This document shows, in pieces, positions 47,001 to 54,985 of a stretch of 64,000 nucleotides of DNA. Position 1 is the stretch's first letter. Each line of letters begins with the position of its first letter. Under the pieces are notes generated by a model, which saw only the letters and a program-made list of their open reading frames with translations, was not told the origin of the DNA and did not search any database. This DNA comes from Bradyrhizobium sp. (GTDB lineage: Bacteria > Pseudomonadota > Alphaproteobacteria > Rhizobiales > Xanthobacteraceae): assembly GCF_030654605.1 (NCBI RefSeq), contig NZ_JAURXB010000079.1, forward strand, positions 52,345 to 116,344, read 5' to 3'. Both the position numbers and the translations under genes were made by a program.

Positions 47001-47352
47001 GATAGGGCGCGAGTTCGGTCTTCAGGTCATTGGTATAGGCAAACGGAAAACTGTCGGCGTAAGGTTCGACGAAGAAGTCGAACGGGTTGATCACGGTCAT
47101 CTGCGCCGTGAAGTCGACCTCGATCTTGAACTCGCTGGCCTTCTCCGGGAAGACAAAGCGGGCCAGCCAGTTGCCTTGCGGGTCCTGCTGCCAGTTCACG
47201 AAGTGATTGGAAGGCGTGACCTTGAGCGAATAGCTCAGGATCGGCGTGCGGGTATGCGGCGCCGGGCGCAGACGAATGGTTTGCGGGCCAAGGTCGATCG
47301 GTCGATCGTATTTGTAGTGCGTGACGTGATGTAGCGCGACGAAGATCGACAA
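44068..47352 (-). CDS. transglutaminase-like/DUF2126 large protein
   Basis: A protein of about 1094 residues: an N-terminal transglutaminase N-domain ([16 protein letters not shown]), a transglutaminase catalytic domain (Cys in [14 protein letters not shown] near residue 165, His and Asp in [19 protein letters not shown]) and a long C-terminal DUF2126 region ([39 protein letters not shown]). The family usually begins just before [10 protein letters not shown], so I start at a TTG at 47352 with GGAG upstream. A GTG at 47388 would add 12 residues. It is the first gene of the ATP-grasp/transglutaminase set, with 30 bases to the next gene. Confidence 0.88.
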   Translation of the reverse strand: MSIFVALHHVTHYKYDRPIDLGPQTIRLRPAPHTRTPILSYSLKVTPSNHFVNWQQDPQGNWLARFVFPEKASEFKIEVDFTAQMTVINPFDFFVEPYADSFPFAYTNDLKTELAPYLATMELGPLFAKYLASIPREATSTVNFLVDLNAKLRDQVRYIIRMEPGIQTPEQTLESGAGSCRDSAWLLIQTLRHLGLAARFVSGYLIQLRPDIDPVEGPREVENDFTDLHAWAEVYLPGAGWIGFDVTSGMLTGEGHIPVAATPHYRSAAPISGAVGFAEVEFGFEMNVKRIREAPRITRPFSDESWARLDALGEKVDADLRAGDVRLTMGGEPTFVSVDDLESPEWNIAAVGPTKRGLADDLIRKLRTRFAPGGLLHYGQGKWYPGESLPRWAFGLYWRKDGVPIWKNPDLIATIEKPRKASIEDAERFAESTAEKLGVDSEFVLPAFEDPAHWLEKEAGLPPNVDPSDSKLSDPEERSRMARVFDQGLNVPKGFVLPIQRWNAEAPKSTRWKSERWKLRRGNLFLTPGDSPLGLRLPIASLPHIETDEYPYIVEQDPLDPREELPVYDGAASAGAAPHQEVQEQQLRGGGVRTAMSIEIRDGILCAFMPPVEKLEDYLELVTAVEATSEEMQMQVHVEGYPPPFDPRVEVIKVTPDPGVIEINIQPAQNWREAVDITFGLYEDAAQTRLGANKYLVDGRHTGTGGGNHVVVGGSTPADSPFLRRPDLLKSLVLYWQRHPSLSYLFSGMFIGPTSQAPRIDEARHDGLYELEIALSHVPPPGTPAPLWLVDRLFRHILVDITGNTHRAEICIDKLYSPDGATGRLGLVEFRALEMPPDPRMSLAQQLLIRALIAKLWREPQQGRFVRWGTTLHDRFMLPHFLWEDFQGVLGELKQSGYDFSPDWYAAQLEFRFPVFGRVHHGGVALEVRQALEPWHVLGEEGSAGGTVRYVDSSVERLQVRATGFVEGRHVVTCNARRMPMTETGRAGEAVAGVRFKAWQPHSGLHPTIPVHAPLTFDLIDTWNGRSLGGCVYHVAHPGGRTYDTKPVNSYEAEARRLARFQDHGHTPGKIDPPREERTIEFPLTLDLRTPLLH

Positions 47353-47470
47353 AGTCTGTGTGCTCCAGCAGCTTTTTAAGCAGAACACTGGTTCCGGGTG
47401 GGATCAAGCACTAACAACGGGCAGCGGTTGCCCAGGATAGGTGCGGGAGTTCCGCGCTGGACCCTACCCC

Positions 47471-47500
47471 CGTCATTGCTTCGCTTCGCTCGCAATGACG
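47471..47500. repeat. short palindromic element (family B)
   Basis: CGTCATTGC and GCAATGACG flank TTCGCTTCGCTC. This is the minimal form of the CGTCATTGC repeat present at 50022-50138. It lies in the gap between the transglutaminase and UxaA genes. Confidence 0.7.
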
Positions 47501-47528
47501 ATGTTGCCGCCGTCCGCGCCCCCGACTC

Positions 47529-49052
47529 CTACATCGTCGCTCCCAGCACCCAAGGCGCGAACTCGGCGCCGCCGAAATCGAAACTCTCGCTCTTGGTCGG
47601 CTTGCCGGACGCGGTTTCCAGCATCAGTTCGAAAATGCGCTGGCCGCATTGCTGCACGGTTTCCTCGCCGTCGAGGATGGTGCCGCAATTGACGTCCATG
47701 TCGTCTTCCATGCGCTTGTACATCGCCGAATTGGTGGCGAGTTTGATCGAGGGCGCGGGCTTGCAGCCGAACACGCTGCCCCGGCCGGTGGTGAAGCAGA
47801 CGAGATTGGCGCCGCCGGCGACCTGCCCGGTCGCCGCGACCGGGTCGTAGCCGGGCGTGTCCATGAAGACAAAACCCTTTTTGGTCACCTCTTCGGCATA
47901 ATTCAAGACATCGACCAGGTTGGTGCTGCCGGCCTTGGCCATTGCGCCGAGCGATTTCTCCAGGATGGTGGTGAGGCCGCCGGCCTTGTTGCCGGGGCTC
48001 GGATTGGCGTTCATCTCGGCGCCTTCCCGCGCCGTGTATTCTTCCCACCAGCGCATCAGCGCCACCAGCTTTTCGCCGACCTCGCGACTGACCGCGCGAC
48101 GGGTCAACAGATGTTCGGCGCCGTAGGTCTCCGGTGTCTCCGACAGGATCACGGTGCCGCCGTGGCGGACCAGCAGATCGCTCGCAGCACCCAGCGCCGG
48201 ATTGGCCGAGACGCCGGAATAGCCGTCGGAGCCGCCGCATTGCAGCGCCACCGTCAGCTCGCTGGCCGACACCGGCTCGCGCTTGACCTTGTTGGCGTCG
48301 ACCAGCGCCTCGCGCACGAAGGCGACGCCTGCTTCCACGGTCTTGCGGGTGCCGCCGACTTCCTGGATGTCCATGGCGCGCAAGCGTCCGGCGAGTTTCT
48401 GTTCTTCCATCAGCCCGCCGATCTGGTTGACCTCGCAGCCCAGCCCCAGCACGATCACGGCGGAGAAGTTCGCATGCCGCGCGTAGCCGCCGAGGGTGCG
48501 GCGGAGCAGGCGCAGCGGCTCATCCTGGGTCATGCCGCAGCCGGTCTTGTGGGTCAGCGCGACCACGCCATCGACATTGGGAAAATCCGCCAGCGGATTG
48601 TCGCCGGTGAACGGATTCTTCTTGAAGATATCGGCCACCATGCCCGCGACATGCGCGCTGCAATTCACCGAGGTGAGGATGCCGATATAGTTGCGGGTGG
48701 CGACGCGGCCATCGGGACGGCGAATGCCTTCAAACGTCGCGGGCAGATCGAAGTTCGGCGTCGGCGTGACGTCGATGCCGAAGGCATAATCCTTGGAAAA
48801 GTCGCCCATGCCGCAATTCTGGGTATGGACATGCCGGCCAGGCTCGATCGGCACCGTCGCAAAGCCGATGATCTGGCCATAGCGGCGGATCGGCTCGCCC
48901 ATCGCAATCGGCCGGATCGCCACCTTGTGGCCGGCCGGGATCCGCTCGACCGTGGTGACCCCTTCCGCCACCACCATGCCCGCCGGCAGGCTGGAGCGTG
49001 CGATCAGCACGCCATCATCGGGATGCAGGCGGATAACGGGGGCTGCGGTCAT
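47529..49052 (-). CDS. UxaA/GarD-family sugar-acid dehydratase
   Basis: A 507-residue full-length protein with an N-terminal SAF domain (residues 1-110, IRLHPDDGVLIARSSLPAG) and the altronate/galactarate dehydratase domain (GIRRPDGRVATRNYIGIL, FPNVDGVVALTHKTGCGM, CGGSDGYSGVSANPALGAASD, PSPGNKAGGLTTILEKSLG). These enzymes use iron to dehydrate sugar acids to 2-keto-3-deoxy acids. ATG 49052 has AAGGAGA upstream; the longer frame is not coding. Aldolase and dehydrogenase genes follow on the same strand, so a sugar-acid pathway is likely, but the exact acid cannot be told. Confidence 0.9.
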   Translation of the reverse strand: MTAAPVIRLHPDDGVLIARSSLPAGMVVAEGVTTVERIPAGHKVAIRPIAMGEPIRRYGQIIGFATVPIEPGRHVHTQNCGMGDFSKDYAFGIDVTPTPNFDLPATFEGIRRPDGRVATRNYIGILTSVNCSAHVAGMVADIFKKNPFTGDNPLADFPNVDGVVALTHKTGCGMTQDEPLRLLRRTLGGYARHANFSAVIVLGLGCEVNQIGGLMEEQKLAGRLRAMDIQEVGGTRKTVEAGVAFVREALVDANKVKREPVSASELTVALQCGGSDGYSGVSANPALGAASDLLVRHGGTVILSETPETYGAEHLLTRRAVSREVGEKLVALMRWWEEYTAREGAEMNANPSPGNKAGGLTTILEKSLGAMAKAGSTNLVDVLNYAEEVTKKGFVFMDTPGYDPVAATGQVAGGANLVCFTTGRGSVFGCKPAPSIKLATNSAMYKRMEDDMDVNCGTILDGEETVQQCGQRIFELMLETASGKPTKSESFDFGGAEFAPWVLGATM

Positions 49053-49074
49053 GGGATGTCTCCTTGAAAGGTAT

Positions 49075-49205
49075 CGTGCCCCGAACGCGGTGCAGCGCAC
49101 AAGCGGTGCGCTGCCGATCCGGGGCCCATTCGTATCGTACGCTGCTATGGGTCCCGGCTCTGCGGTGCATCGCTGAAGAAGCGCGGCACCGCGTCCGGGA
49201 CACGA
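49075..49205. repeat. interspersed repeat (family D)
   Basis: GTGCAGCGCACAAGCGGTGCGCTGC hairpin, GGGGCCCAT and ATGGGTCCC facing each other, and a second GCGGTGCATCGC..GCGGCACCGCG hairpin. It fills the gap between the UxaA and aldolase genes and carries no gene. Confidence 0.6.
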
Positions 49206-49210
49206 GCAGC

Positions 49211-49990
49211 TTACGCCTTGCCGCCGGAGTCCTTGCGGGTCTGGTTCACCTGCATCTTGGCGTAGGTCGCCATCAGTCCGCTTTCGTTCGACAGCGTCAC
49301 GAGCTTGAAGCCCATGTTGATGGCGCGGGTCGCGCCCTCCGCGCCCGAGCAATGGATGCCGGGATAGAGGTTGCGCTTGCCGCATTCCTTGATGATCTTC
49401 TCATAGATCTTGAGGATTTCCGGCTCGTCGCGGTCCAGCTTCGGCACCAGCCCGTAGGAGAAGCCGAGGTCGGAAGGACCGATATAGACGCCGTTGATGC
49501 CCTCGACATCGAGGATCGATTCCATGTTCTCGACCGCCGTCTTGGTCTCCATCATCGGCAGCAGCACGATCTCGTCATTGGCGGTCTGCTGATAGGCGCC
49601 GGCCGAGCCGTACATGCCGGAGCGGATCGGGCCGTTGGAGCGGGTGCCCTTCGGCGGATATTTCGAATACTGGACCAGGGCTTCCGCTTCCTGCTTGGTG
49701 TTGATCATCGGGCAGATCACGCCATAGGCGCCGCCGTCGAGCACCTTGCCGATGATGCCGGGCTCGTTCCAGGGAACGCGGACCATCGGCGTCACCGGAT
49801 GGCCGTTCATGGCCTGGAAACACTGCACCATCGACTGGTAATCCTGGACGCCGTGCTGCATGTCGACGGTGACGCTGTCGAAACCGCATTGCGCGATCAC
49901 CTCGGCGGAGAAGCCCGACGGGATCGCCAGCCAGGCATTGACCACGGCCTTGCCCGAAGCCCAGACTTTCTTGACGTTATTGGTTGTCAC
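49211..49990 (-). CDS. HpcH/HpaI-family class II aldolase
   Basis: A 259-residue TIM-barrel aldolase: VTVDMQHGVQDYQSM near residue 40, VRVPWNEPGIIGKVLDGGA, the metal-binding glutamate in LLPMMETKTAVENM and aspartate in GVYIGPSDLGFSYG. Family members cleave 2-keto-3-deoxy sugar acids or 4-hydroxy-2-oxoheptanedioate (HpaI) to pyruvate plus an aldehyde. Two roles are possible here: partner of the UxaA dehydratase upstream, or the missing HpaI step for the hpa genes 2 kb downstream. The start is a GTG with GGAAGGAAAA before it. Confidence 0.88.
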   Translation of the reverse strand: MTTNNVKKVWASGKAVVNAWLAIPSGFSAEVIAQCGFDSVTVDMQHGVQDYQSMVQCFQAMNGHPVTPMVRVPWNEPGIIGKVLDGGAYGVICPMINTKQEAEALVQYSKYPPKGTRSNGPIRSGMYGSAGAYQQTANDEIVLLPMMETKTAVENMESILDVEGINGVYIGPSDLGFSYGLVPKLDRDEPEILKIYEKIIKECGKRNLYPGIHCSGAEGATRAINMGFKLVTLSNESGLMATYAKMQVNQTRKDSGGKA

Positions 49991-50021
49991 TTGGTTTTCC
50001 TTCCGTCTTGTTGAAACTCAC

Positions 50022-50138
50022 CGTCATTGCGAGGAGCCACCGGGTCCGGCCTTCGGCCGGCCCGACGATAAACTCCGCGACGAAGCAATCCAGTCTTTCT
50101 TTATCACTATGGATTGCTTCGCTGCGCTCGCAATGACG
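50022..50138. repeat. interspersed palindromic repeat (family B)
   Basis: CGTCATTGCGAGGAG at the left and CTCGCAATGACG at the right pair across about 90 bases that include GGCCTTCGGCC and two facing GCAATCC/GGATTGC segments. It lies between the Ldh-family and aldolase genes. A shorter relative is at 47471-47500. Confidence 0.8.
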
Positions 50139-50147
50139 TTGTTGGGA

Positions 50148-51233
50148 TTATGCCGTTGCCTTCTGGATGCTGACTTCGCTGACGCCGACCTCACGGGCGG
50201 TATTGACGATCGCGGCCCAGGTATCGTCGGGCAGCGGCACGCCGTTCCTGGTGCGATCAACGCGCGTCTTCCGCTCGGTATCGCCGGGGATCAGCACGGC
50301 ATCGACGCCGGCCATCGGCCTGGTCGCCCGGATGAAGTCGCTGTAGCGCGAGATTTCGCCATCGAAGAAATTGCTGGTGTCGATCACCTTGGGATCGACA
50401 TAGAACGCCAGCATGCCATTGGCAAAACGCCGGTCGCCCGACGTCGCCCCCGTCCCCGTCAGCGCGCCGCCGAGCAGTTCGCAGATAAAAGCCAGCCCAG
50501 AGCCCTTGTGCTCGCCGAAGGCGCGGATTGCGCCGGACCCCTTGGTATGATCGCGCGGCCCCTCCGCAGTGTGGGGGCCGTACAGCACCGCCGGATCCTC
50601 GCTCAGGGTGCCGTCGGCATCGATCAGCGCGCCCTTGGGCAATTTCTTGCCGCCGCGGCTGGCGACCAGCACCTTGCCCTCGGCGACGATCGAAGTGGCA
50701 AAATCCAGCACGATGGGATCCTGGCCCACGCGCGGGATGCCGACGCAATAGGGCGCGGTCGACAGCCGCTTCTCGACGCCGCCGAAAGGCGCGACCAGCA
50801 GCGAGCCGGCGGCATTGACGAAGTGGATCGAGACCAGTCCTTCGGCCGCCGCCATTTCCGCCCAGTCGCCGACCCGGCCGATATGCCCGGCATTGCGCAG
50901 CGCTACCGCGGACAGCCCCGCCTTCTTGCATTTCTCGATGCCGATCTTGACCGCCTGCGGCGTGACGGTTTGCCCGTAGCCGAACTTGCCGTCGACCACT
51001 GCCAGCGACGGCGTATCGACGACGACCTCGGCGATCTGGTTCGGCACCACGGAGCCCATTTTCTTCCAGCGGATGTAGACCGGCACCCGGATCACGCCGT
51101 GGCTGTCATGGCCGGTGAGATTGGCGGTCGTAAGGTAAGTCGCGATGCTTTTCGCCTCTTCGGGCGAGGATTCGGAATGGGCGAAGACTTCGGCAACGAA
51201 GTTGATCAGGTTCTGAACTTGTATGGTGACCAT
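50148..51233 (-). CDS. Ldh-family NAD(P)-dependent 2-hydroxyacid dehydrogenase
   Basis: A 361-residue protein of the malate/L-lactate dehydrogenase (YlbC/DlgD) family, unlike the Rossmann-type enzymes. Signs are the catalytic TGHDSHGVIRVPVYI near residue 45, LAVVDGKFGYGQTVTPQAV, AGHIGRVGDWAEMAA, VLDFATSIVAEGKV and EHKGSGLAFICELLGGALTG. It reduces or oxidises a 2-oxo/2-hydroxy acid, possibly one made in the UxaA/aldolase pathway. I start at MVTIQVQNL (51233); the 32 residues upstream lack support. Confidence 0.88.
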   Translation of the reverse strand: MVTIQVQNLINFVAEVFAHSESSPEEAKSIATYLTTANLTGHDSHGVIRVPVYIRWKKMGSVVPNQIAEVVVDTPSLAVVDGKFGYGQTVTPQAVKIGIEKCKKAGLSAVALRNAGHIGRVGDWAEMAAAEGLVSIHFVNAAGSLLVAPFGGVEKRLSTAPYCVGIPRVGQDPIVLDFATSIVAEGKVLVASRGGKKLPKGALIDADGTLSEDPAVLYGPHTAEGPRDHTKGSGAIRAFGEHKGSGLAFICELLGGALTGTGATSGDRRFANGMLAFYVDPKVIDTSNFFDGEISRYSDFIRATRPMAGVDAVLIPGDTERKTRVDRTRNGVPLPDDTWAAIVNTAREVGVSEVSIQKATA

Positions 51234-51441
51234 ATGCGGATTTTCACCCTGTCCCTGGTTCGGCGCCAACCGCATCGTCAGCGGCGACCCTGCTCCCGCG
51301 CCGGTTTTCATGACCGGCTTGGCGGCCACTTTGAGCGAAAAATCGCGGGCGTGTCTATGGCTTCCACCATCATCGGGGCGCGATTGCGATGATTTGCCGG
51401 GCCGCTATGCATCGTGCCGGTAGCATCATGCAAATTTGCGC

Positions 51442-51975
51442 TTATCGGTCCGCTTCCAAGCTGCCTTCCTCCGCCACTTCCATGGCGGAAAGGCTGTGTT
51501 CCAGCGCGGCGAGCATCTCCTGTAGCTCGGCGAGCCTGCGGGCGCCGAAACGTTTGGTGATGGCCGAATAGATCGCTTCCGACGACGGTGCGACCGCCGC
51601 GATCAGCTTGAGGCCACCAGCCGAAATCGACACCACGGCGCGGCGCTGATCGGCTTCCGCTACCCGGCGCTCGATCAGCTGCCGCGCTTCCAGGTCGCGC
51701 AGGATGCGCGACAGGCTCGGGCCGAGCAGAAACGCGGTCCGCGCCAGTTCGGTGACCTCGATGGTCTCGACCGCGGCCAGCGCGCGCAGGATGCGCCATT
51801 GCTGTTCGGTCAGCTCGTGATGGCGCAGCGAGGGACGAAACTGCCGCATTACCGCCTCGCGCGCGCGCAGCAGCGACATCGGCAGCGAACGGGAGAAGTC
51901 GCGCATCGGTACCCGCCGCGCGGCTACATCAGCCGGACCCGATCCGGAATTTTTGGCCGACTGCTTCCGCGCCAT
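51442..51975 (-). CDS. hpaR: MarR-family repressor HpaR
   Basis: A 177-residue winged-helix regulator. The core resembles HpaR: LSLLRAREAVMRQFRPSLRHHELTEQQWR, ELARTAFLLGPSLSRILRDLEARQLIERRVAEADQRR with the wing, and a C-terminal helix ELQEMLAALEHSLSAM. HpaR in Escherichia coli represses the homoprotocatechuate meta operon and is released by hydroxyphenylacetates. Divergent from hpaH with a 109-base gap that holds a perfect palindrome. Confidence 0.9.
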   Translation of the reverse strand: MARKQSAKNSGSGPADVAARRVPMRDFSRSLPMSLLRAREAVMRQFRPSLRHHELTEQQWRILRALAAVETIEVTELARTAFLLGPSLSRILRDLEARQLIERRVAEADQRRAVVSISAGGLKLIAAVAPSSEAIYSAITKRFGARRLAELQEMLAALEHSLSAMEVAEEGSLEADR

Positions 51976-52036
51976 GTCGATCGGATGCTCCAGGTTTGCG
52001 CTGCAGCAAGCAGCAAATCGGTTTGCGCCTAACCAT

Positions 52037-52048
52037 TTAACATGTTAA
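52037..52048. promoter_or_regulatory. probable HpaR operator
   Basis: TTAACATGTTAA, a perfect 12-bp palindrome in the gap between hpaR and hpaH, 36 bases upstream of the hpaH start and 62 from hpaR. MarR-family operators commonly have this form. The placement suggests control of both promoters. Confidence 0.65.
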
Positions 52049-52084
52049 TCATCTACCGGCATCCTCTTTTTTCGCTGGTTCCGC

Positions 52085-52891
52085 ATGGCCCTTTCCGCAG
52101 ACGAAATCCGCAGCGCCGCCGAGCGGCTGCATCAGGCGGAAAAGACCCGCCAGCAGATCCGGCAGCTGTCGCTGGATCATCCCGGCATTACCCTGGATGA
52201 CGCCTATGCGATCCAGAAGGCGTGGGTCGCGATCAAGGTCGCCGAGGGCCGCGTCGTCAAGGGCCACAAGATCGGCCTGACCTCGAAGGCGATGCAGAGC
52301 GCACTCAATATCGACGAGCCGGATTCAGGCATCCTGCTCGACGACATGTTCTTTGCCGATGGCGGCGTCGTGCCCTCGGACCGCTTTATAGGTACGCGGA
52401 TCGAGGCGGAACTCGCCTTCATCATGAAGCAGCGGCTGTCGGGCCCGAACTGCACCATGTTCGATGTGCTGAATGCCACCGACTTCGTGGTGCCGGCGCT
52501 GGAAATTCTCGACACGCGGATCGAACGGGTCGATCCCGTGACAAAGTCGACGCGAAAGATTTTCGATACCATCGCCGACAACGCCGCCAATGCCGGAATC
52601 GTGCTCGGCGGCCGCCCGTTGCGCCCCGGGGATGCCGACCTGCGCTGGATCGGCGCGTTGTGCTACCGCAACGGCCAACTGGAGGAGACCGGGCTCGCCG
52701 CCGGCGTGCTCAACCATCCCGCGACCAGCGTGGCCTGGCTCGCCAACAAGATCGCCGCTAATGGGCTGGCGCTCGAAGCCGGCCAAGTGGTGCTGGCGGG
52801 ATCGTTCATCCGCCCGATCGAGGCCCGCAAAGGCGACACGATTCAGGCCGACTATGGCGCTTACGGCACGGTGAGCTGTTACTTCGCTTGA
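52085..52891 (+). CDS. hpaH: 2-oxo-hept-4-ene-1,7-dioate hydratase HpaH
   Basis: A 268-residue hydratase of the HpaH/MhpD family that adds water in the lower homoprotocatechuate pathway, giving 4-hydroxy-2-oxoheptanedioate. Recognisable parts are [72 protein letters not shown] and [19 protein letters not shown]. It opens the hpaHFED operon. Confidence 0.92.
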   Translation: MALSADEIRSAAERLHQAEKTRQQIRQLSLDHPGITLDDAYAIQKAWVAIKVAEGRVVKGHKIGLTSKAMQSALNIDEPDSGILLDDMFFADGGVVPSDRFIGTRIEAELAFIMKQRLSGPNCTMFDVLNATDFVVPALEILDTRIERVDPVTKSTRKIFDTIADNAANAGIVLGGRPLRPGDADLRWIGALCYRNGQLEETGLAAGVLNHPATSVAWLANKIAANGLALEAGQVVLAGSFIRPIEARKGDTIQADYGAYGTVSCYFA

Positions 52892-52925
52892 AGCAGTCAG
52901 GCACAATCGTTGGGGTAGACAGGAC

Positions 52926-53324
52926 ATGCCGCATTTCACCATCGAATATTCAGCCAATCTCGACGCCCGCGTCGACATGGCCGCGATTGTAGAGGTGGTA
53001 CGCAAGGCAGCAGTGGAAACCGGGATCTTTCCGCTCGGAGGGATTCGCGTTCGCACCGTCAAATGCGAGCATTACGCCATCGCCGACGGAAATCCGCAGC
53101 TCGGCTTTCTCGCCATGGTACTGCGGCTCGGCGAGGGCCGCGATCTCGCGGCGCGCAAGAAGGCCGGCGAGCACATTTTCAGCACGCTGTCCGACCATCT
53201 CGATCCGGTCTTTGCAAATTCAAAATTCGCATTGTCGTTCGATATGCAGATCAACGACAAGGAAACCAGCTGGAAGCGCAACAACATCCACGACGCCCTG
53301 AAAGTGGAGACGATCAATGGATAA
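52926..53324 (+). CDS. hpaF: 5-carboxymethyl-2-hydroxymuconate delta-isomerase HpaF
   Basis: A 132-residue tautomerase-fold isomerase. The catalytic proline directly follows the initiator methionine (MPHFTIEYSANL), as in CHMI. It acts after HpaE. It overlaps hpaE by 8 bases. Confidence 0.9.
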   Translation: MPHFTIEYSANLDARVDMAAIVEVVRKAAVETGIFPLGGIRVRTVKCEHYAIADGNPQLGFLAMVLRLGEGRDLAARKKAGEHIFSTLSDHLDPVFANSKFALSFDMQINDKETSWKRNNIHDALKVETING

Positions 53325-54861
53325 GGCCACGCCGAAAGACGTATTCGAGGCCAATCGCGAGCGCGCAGCACCGCTGCTGAAGGAATTGCGGGCTGACGGC
53401 ATCGGACACTTGATCGACGGCAAGATAGAACCGTCGAGCTCGGGCGACAGCTTTGAAACCAGGTCGCCGATCGATGGCGCAGTGCTGGCGACCGTCGCCC
53501 GCGGCAACGCGGAAGACATCGATCGCGCCGCCACCGCGGCGGCAAAGGCCTTCAAGAGCTGGCGCGACATGCCGGCGCCGATGCGGAAGAAACTGCTGCA
53601 TCGCGTCGCCGACGCCATCGAGGACCGCGCCGACGATATCGCCGTGCTCGAATGCATCGATACCGGCCAGGCCCACAGGTTCATGGCCAAGGCCGCGGTG
53701 CGGGCCGCGGAAAACTTCCGCTTCTTCGCCGACAGATGCGCCGAGGCGCGCGACGGACTCAATACGCCCGGTGAAGAGCACTGGAACATTTCGACCCGGG
53801 TGCCGATCGGCCCGGTCGGCGTCATCACGCCGTGGAATACGCCGTTCATGCTGTCGACATGGAAGATCGCCCCTGCTCTCGCCGCCGGCTGCACGGTGGT
53901 GCACAAGCCGGCGGAATGGTCACCGGTCACGGCCGACCTGCTGGCAAGGCTCGTCAAGCAGGCCGGCGTCCCCGACGGCGTACTCAACACCGTGCACGGC
54001 ATCGGCGAGGAAGCCGGCAAGGCGCTGACCGAGCATCCCGCCATCAAGGCGATCGGTTTTGTCGGTGAAAGCTCGACCGGGTCCGCGATCATGGCGCAGG
54101 GCGCGCCGACGCTGAAGCGCGTGCATTTCGAACTCGGTGGCAAGAACCCGGTGATCGTGTTCGATGACGCCGACCTCGACCGCGCGCTCGATGCCGTGGT
54201 GTTCATGATCTACTCGCTGAACGGCGAGCGCTGCACCTCGTCGAGCCGGCTCCTGATCCAGCAGGGCATTGCCGAAAAATTCATCGAGAGGCTGACCGCG
54301 CGGGTGAAGGCGCTGAAGGTCGGACATCCGCTCGATCCCGCGACCGAGATCGGGCCGCTGATCCACGAGCGGCATCTGGCGAAGGTCTGCTCGTATTTCG
54401 ACGTCGCCCGGAAGGACGGCGCGGTGATCGCGGTCGGCGGCAAGCCGCATGACGGCCCCGGCGGCGGGCACTATGTACAGCCGACGCTGGTCACCGGCGC
54501 CCATGCCAGAATGCGGGTCGCGCAGGAGGAAGTGTTCGGCCCGTTCCTGACCGTGATCCCGTTCCGCGATGAAGCCGAGGCGATCGAGATCGCCAATGGC
54601 GTGCAGTATGGCCTGACCGGCTATGTCTGGACCGGCGACATGGGCCGCGCGCTGCGCGTCGCCGACGCGCTGGAGGCCGGCATGATCTGGCTCAATTCCG
54701 AAAACGTCCGCCATCTGCCGACCCCGTTCGGCGGCATGAAATCTTCCGGCATCGGCCGCGACGGCGGCGATTATTCATTCGACTTCTACATGGAAACCAA
54801 GCATGTCTCGCTGGCGCGGGGCACCCACAAGATCCAGAAGCTGGGCTCAACCTCATCCTGA
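53317..54861 (+). CDS. hpaE: 5-carboxymethyl-2-hydroxymuconate semialdehyde dehydrogenase HpaE
   Basis: A 514-residue NAD-dependent aldehyde dehydrogenase that oxidises the ring-cleavage product. The catalytic cysteine is in NGERCTSSSR, the catalytic glutamate in FELGGKNPVIVFDDADLD, and the cofactor-binding region is GVITPWNTPF and FVGESSTGS. The stop codon TGA at 54859-54861 and the last residues come from an interspersed repeat that abuts the gene, so the extreme C-terminus may vary between strains. Confidence 0.93.
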   Translation: MDKATPKDVFEANRERAAPLLKELRADGIGHLIDGKIEPSSSGDSFETRSPIDGAVLATVARGNAEDIDRAATAAAKAFKSWRDMPAPMRKKLLHRVADAIEDRADDIAVLECIDTGQAHRFMAKAAVRAAENFRFFADRCAEARDGLNTPGEEHWNISTRVPIGPVGVITPWNTPFMLSTWKIAPALAAGCTVVHKPAEWSPVTADLLARLVKQAGVPDGVLNTVHGIGEEAGKALTEHPAIKAIGFVGESSTGSAIMAQGAPTLKRVHFELGGKNPVIVFDDADLDRALDAVVFMIYSLNGERCTSSSRLLIQQGIAEKFIERLTARVKALKVGHPLDPATEIGPLIHERHLAKVCSYFDVARKDGAVIAVGGKPHDGPGGGHYVQPTLVTGAHARMRVAQEEVFGPFLTVIPFRDEAEAIEIANGVQYGLTGYVWTGDMGRALRVADALEAGMIWLNSENVRHLPTPFGGMKSSGIGRDGGDYSFDFYMETKHVSLARGTHKIQKLGSTSS

Positions 54862-54957
54862 GGAGCCGCGCGTCTTCGCGCGGCGTCTCGAAGGATGGGC
54901 CACGGGCTCTCATGGTTCGTGACGGCGCTGAAGAAGCGCCTCCTCACCATGAGGAAT
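54851..54957. repeat. interspersed repeat (family C) overlapping the hpaE stop
   Basis: CCTCATCCTGAGGAG at the left and CTCCTCACCATGAGG at the right bracket the core GCGTCTTCGCGCGGCGTCTC also found at 39219-39398. It supplies the stop of hpaE and occupies the hpaE-hpaD gap. Confidence 0.75.
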
Positions 54958-54985
54958 GAACATTCTACGAACTGGGACACACAAT

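Noticed and set aside
45616..47334. 572-codon plus-strand open frame opposite the DUF2126 gene
   Set aside because: Antisense shadow with no recognisable domain.
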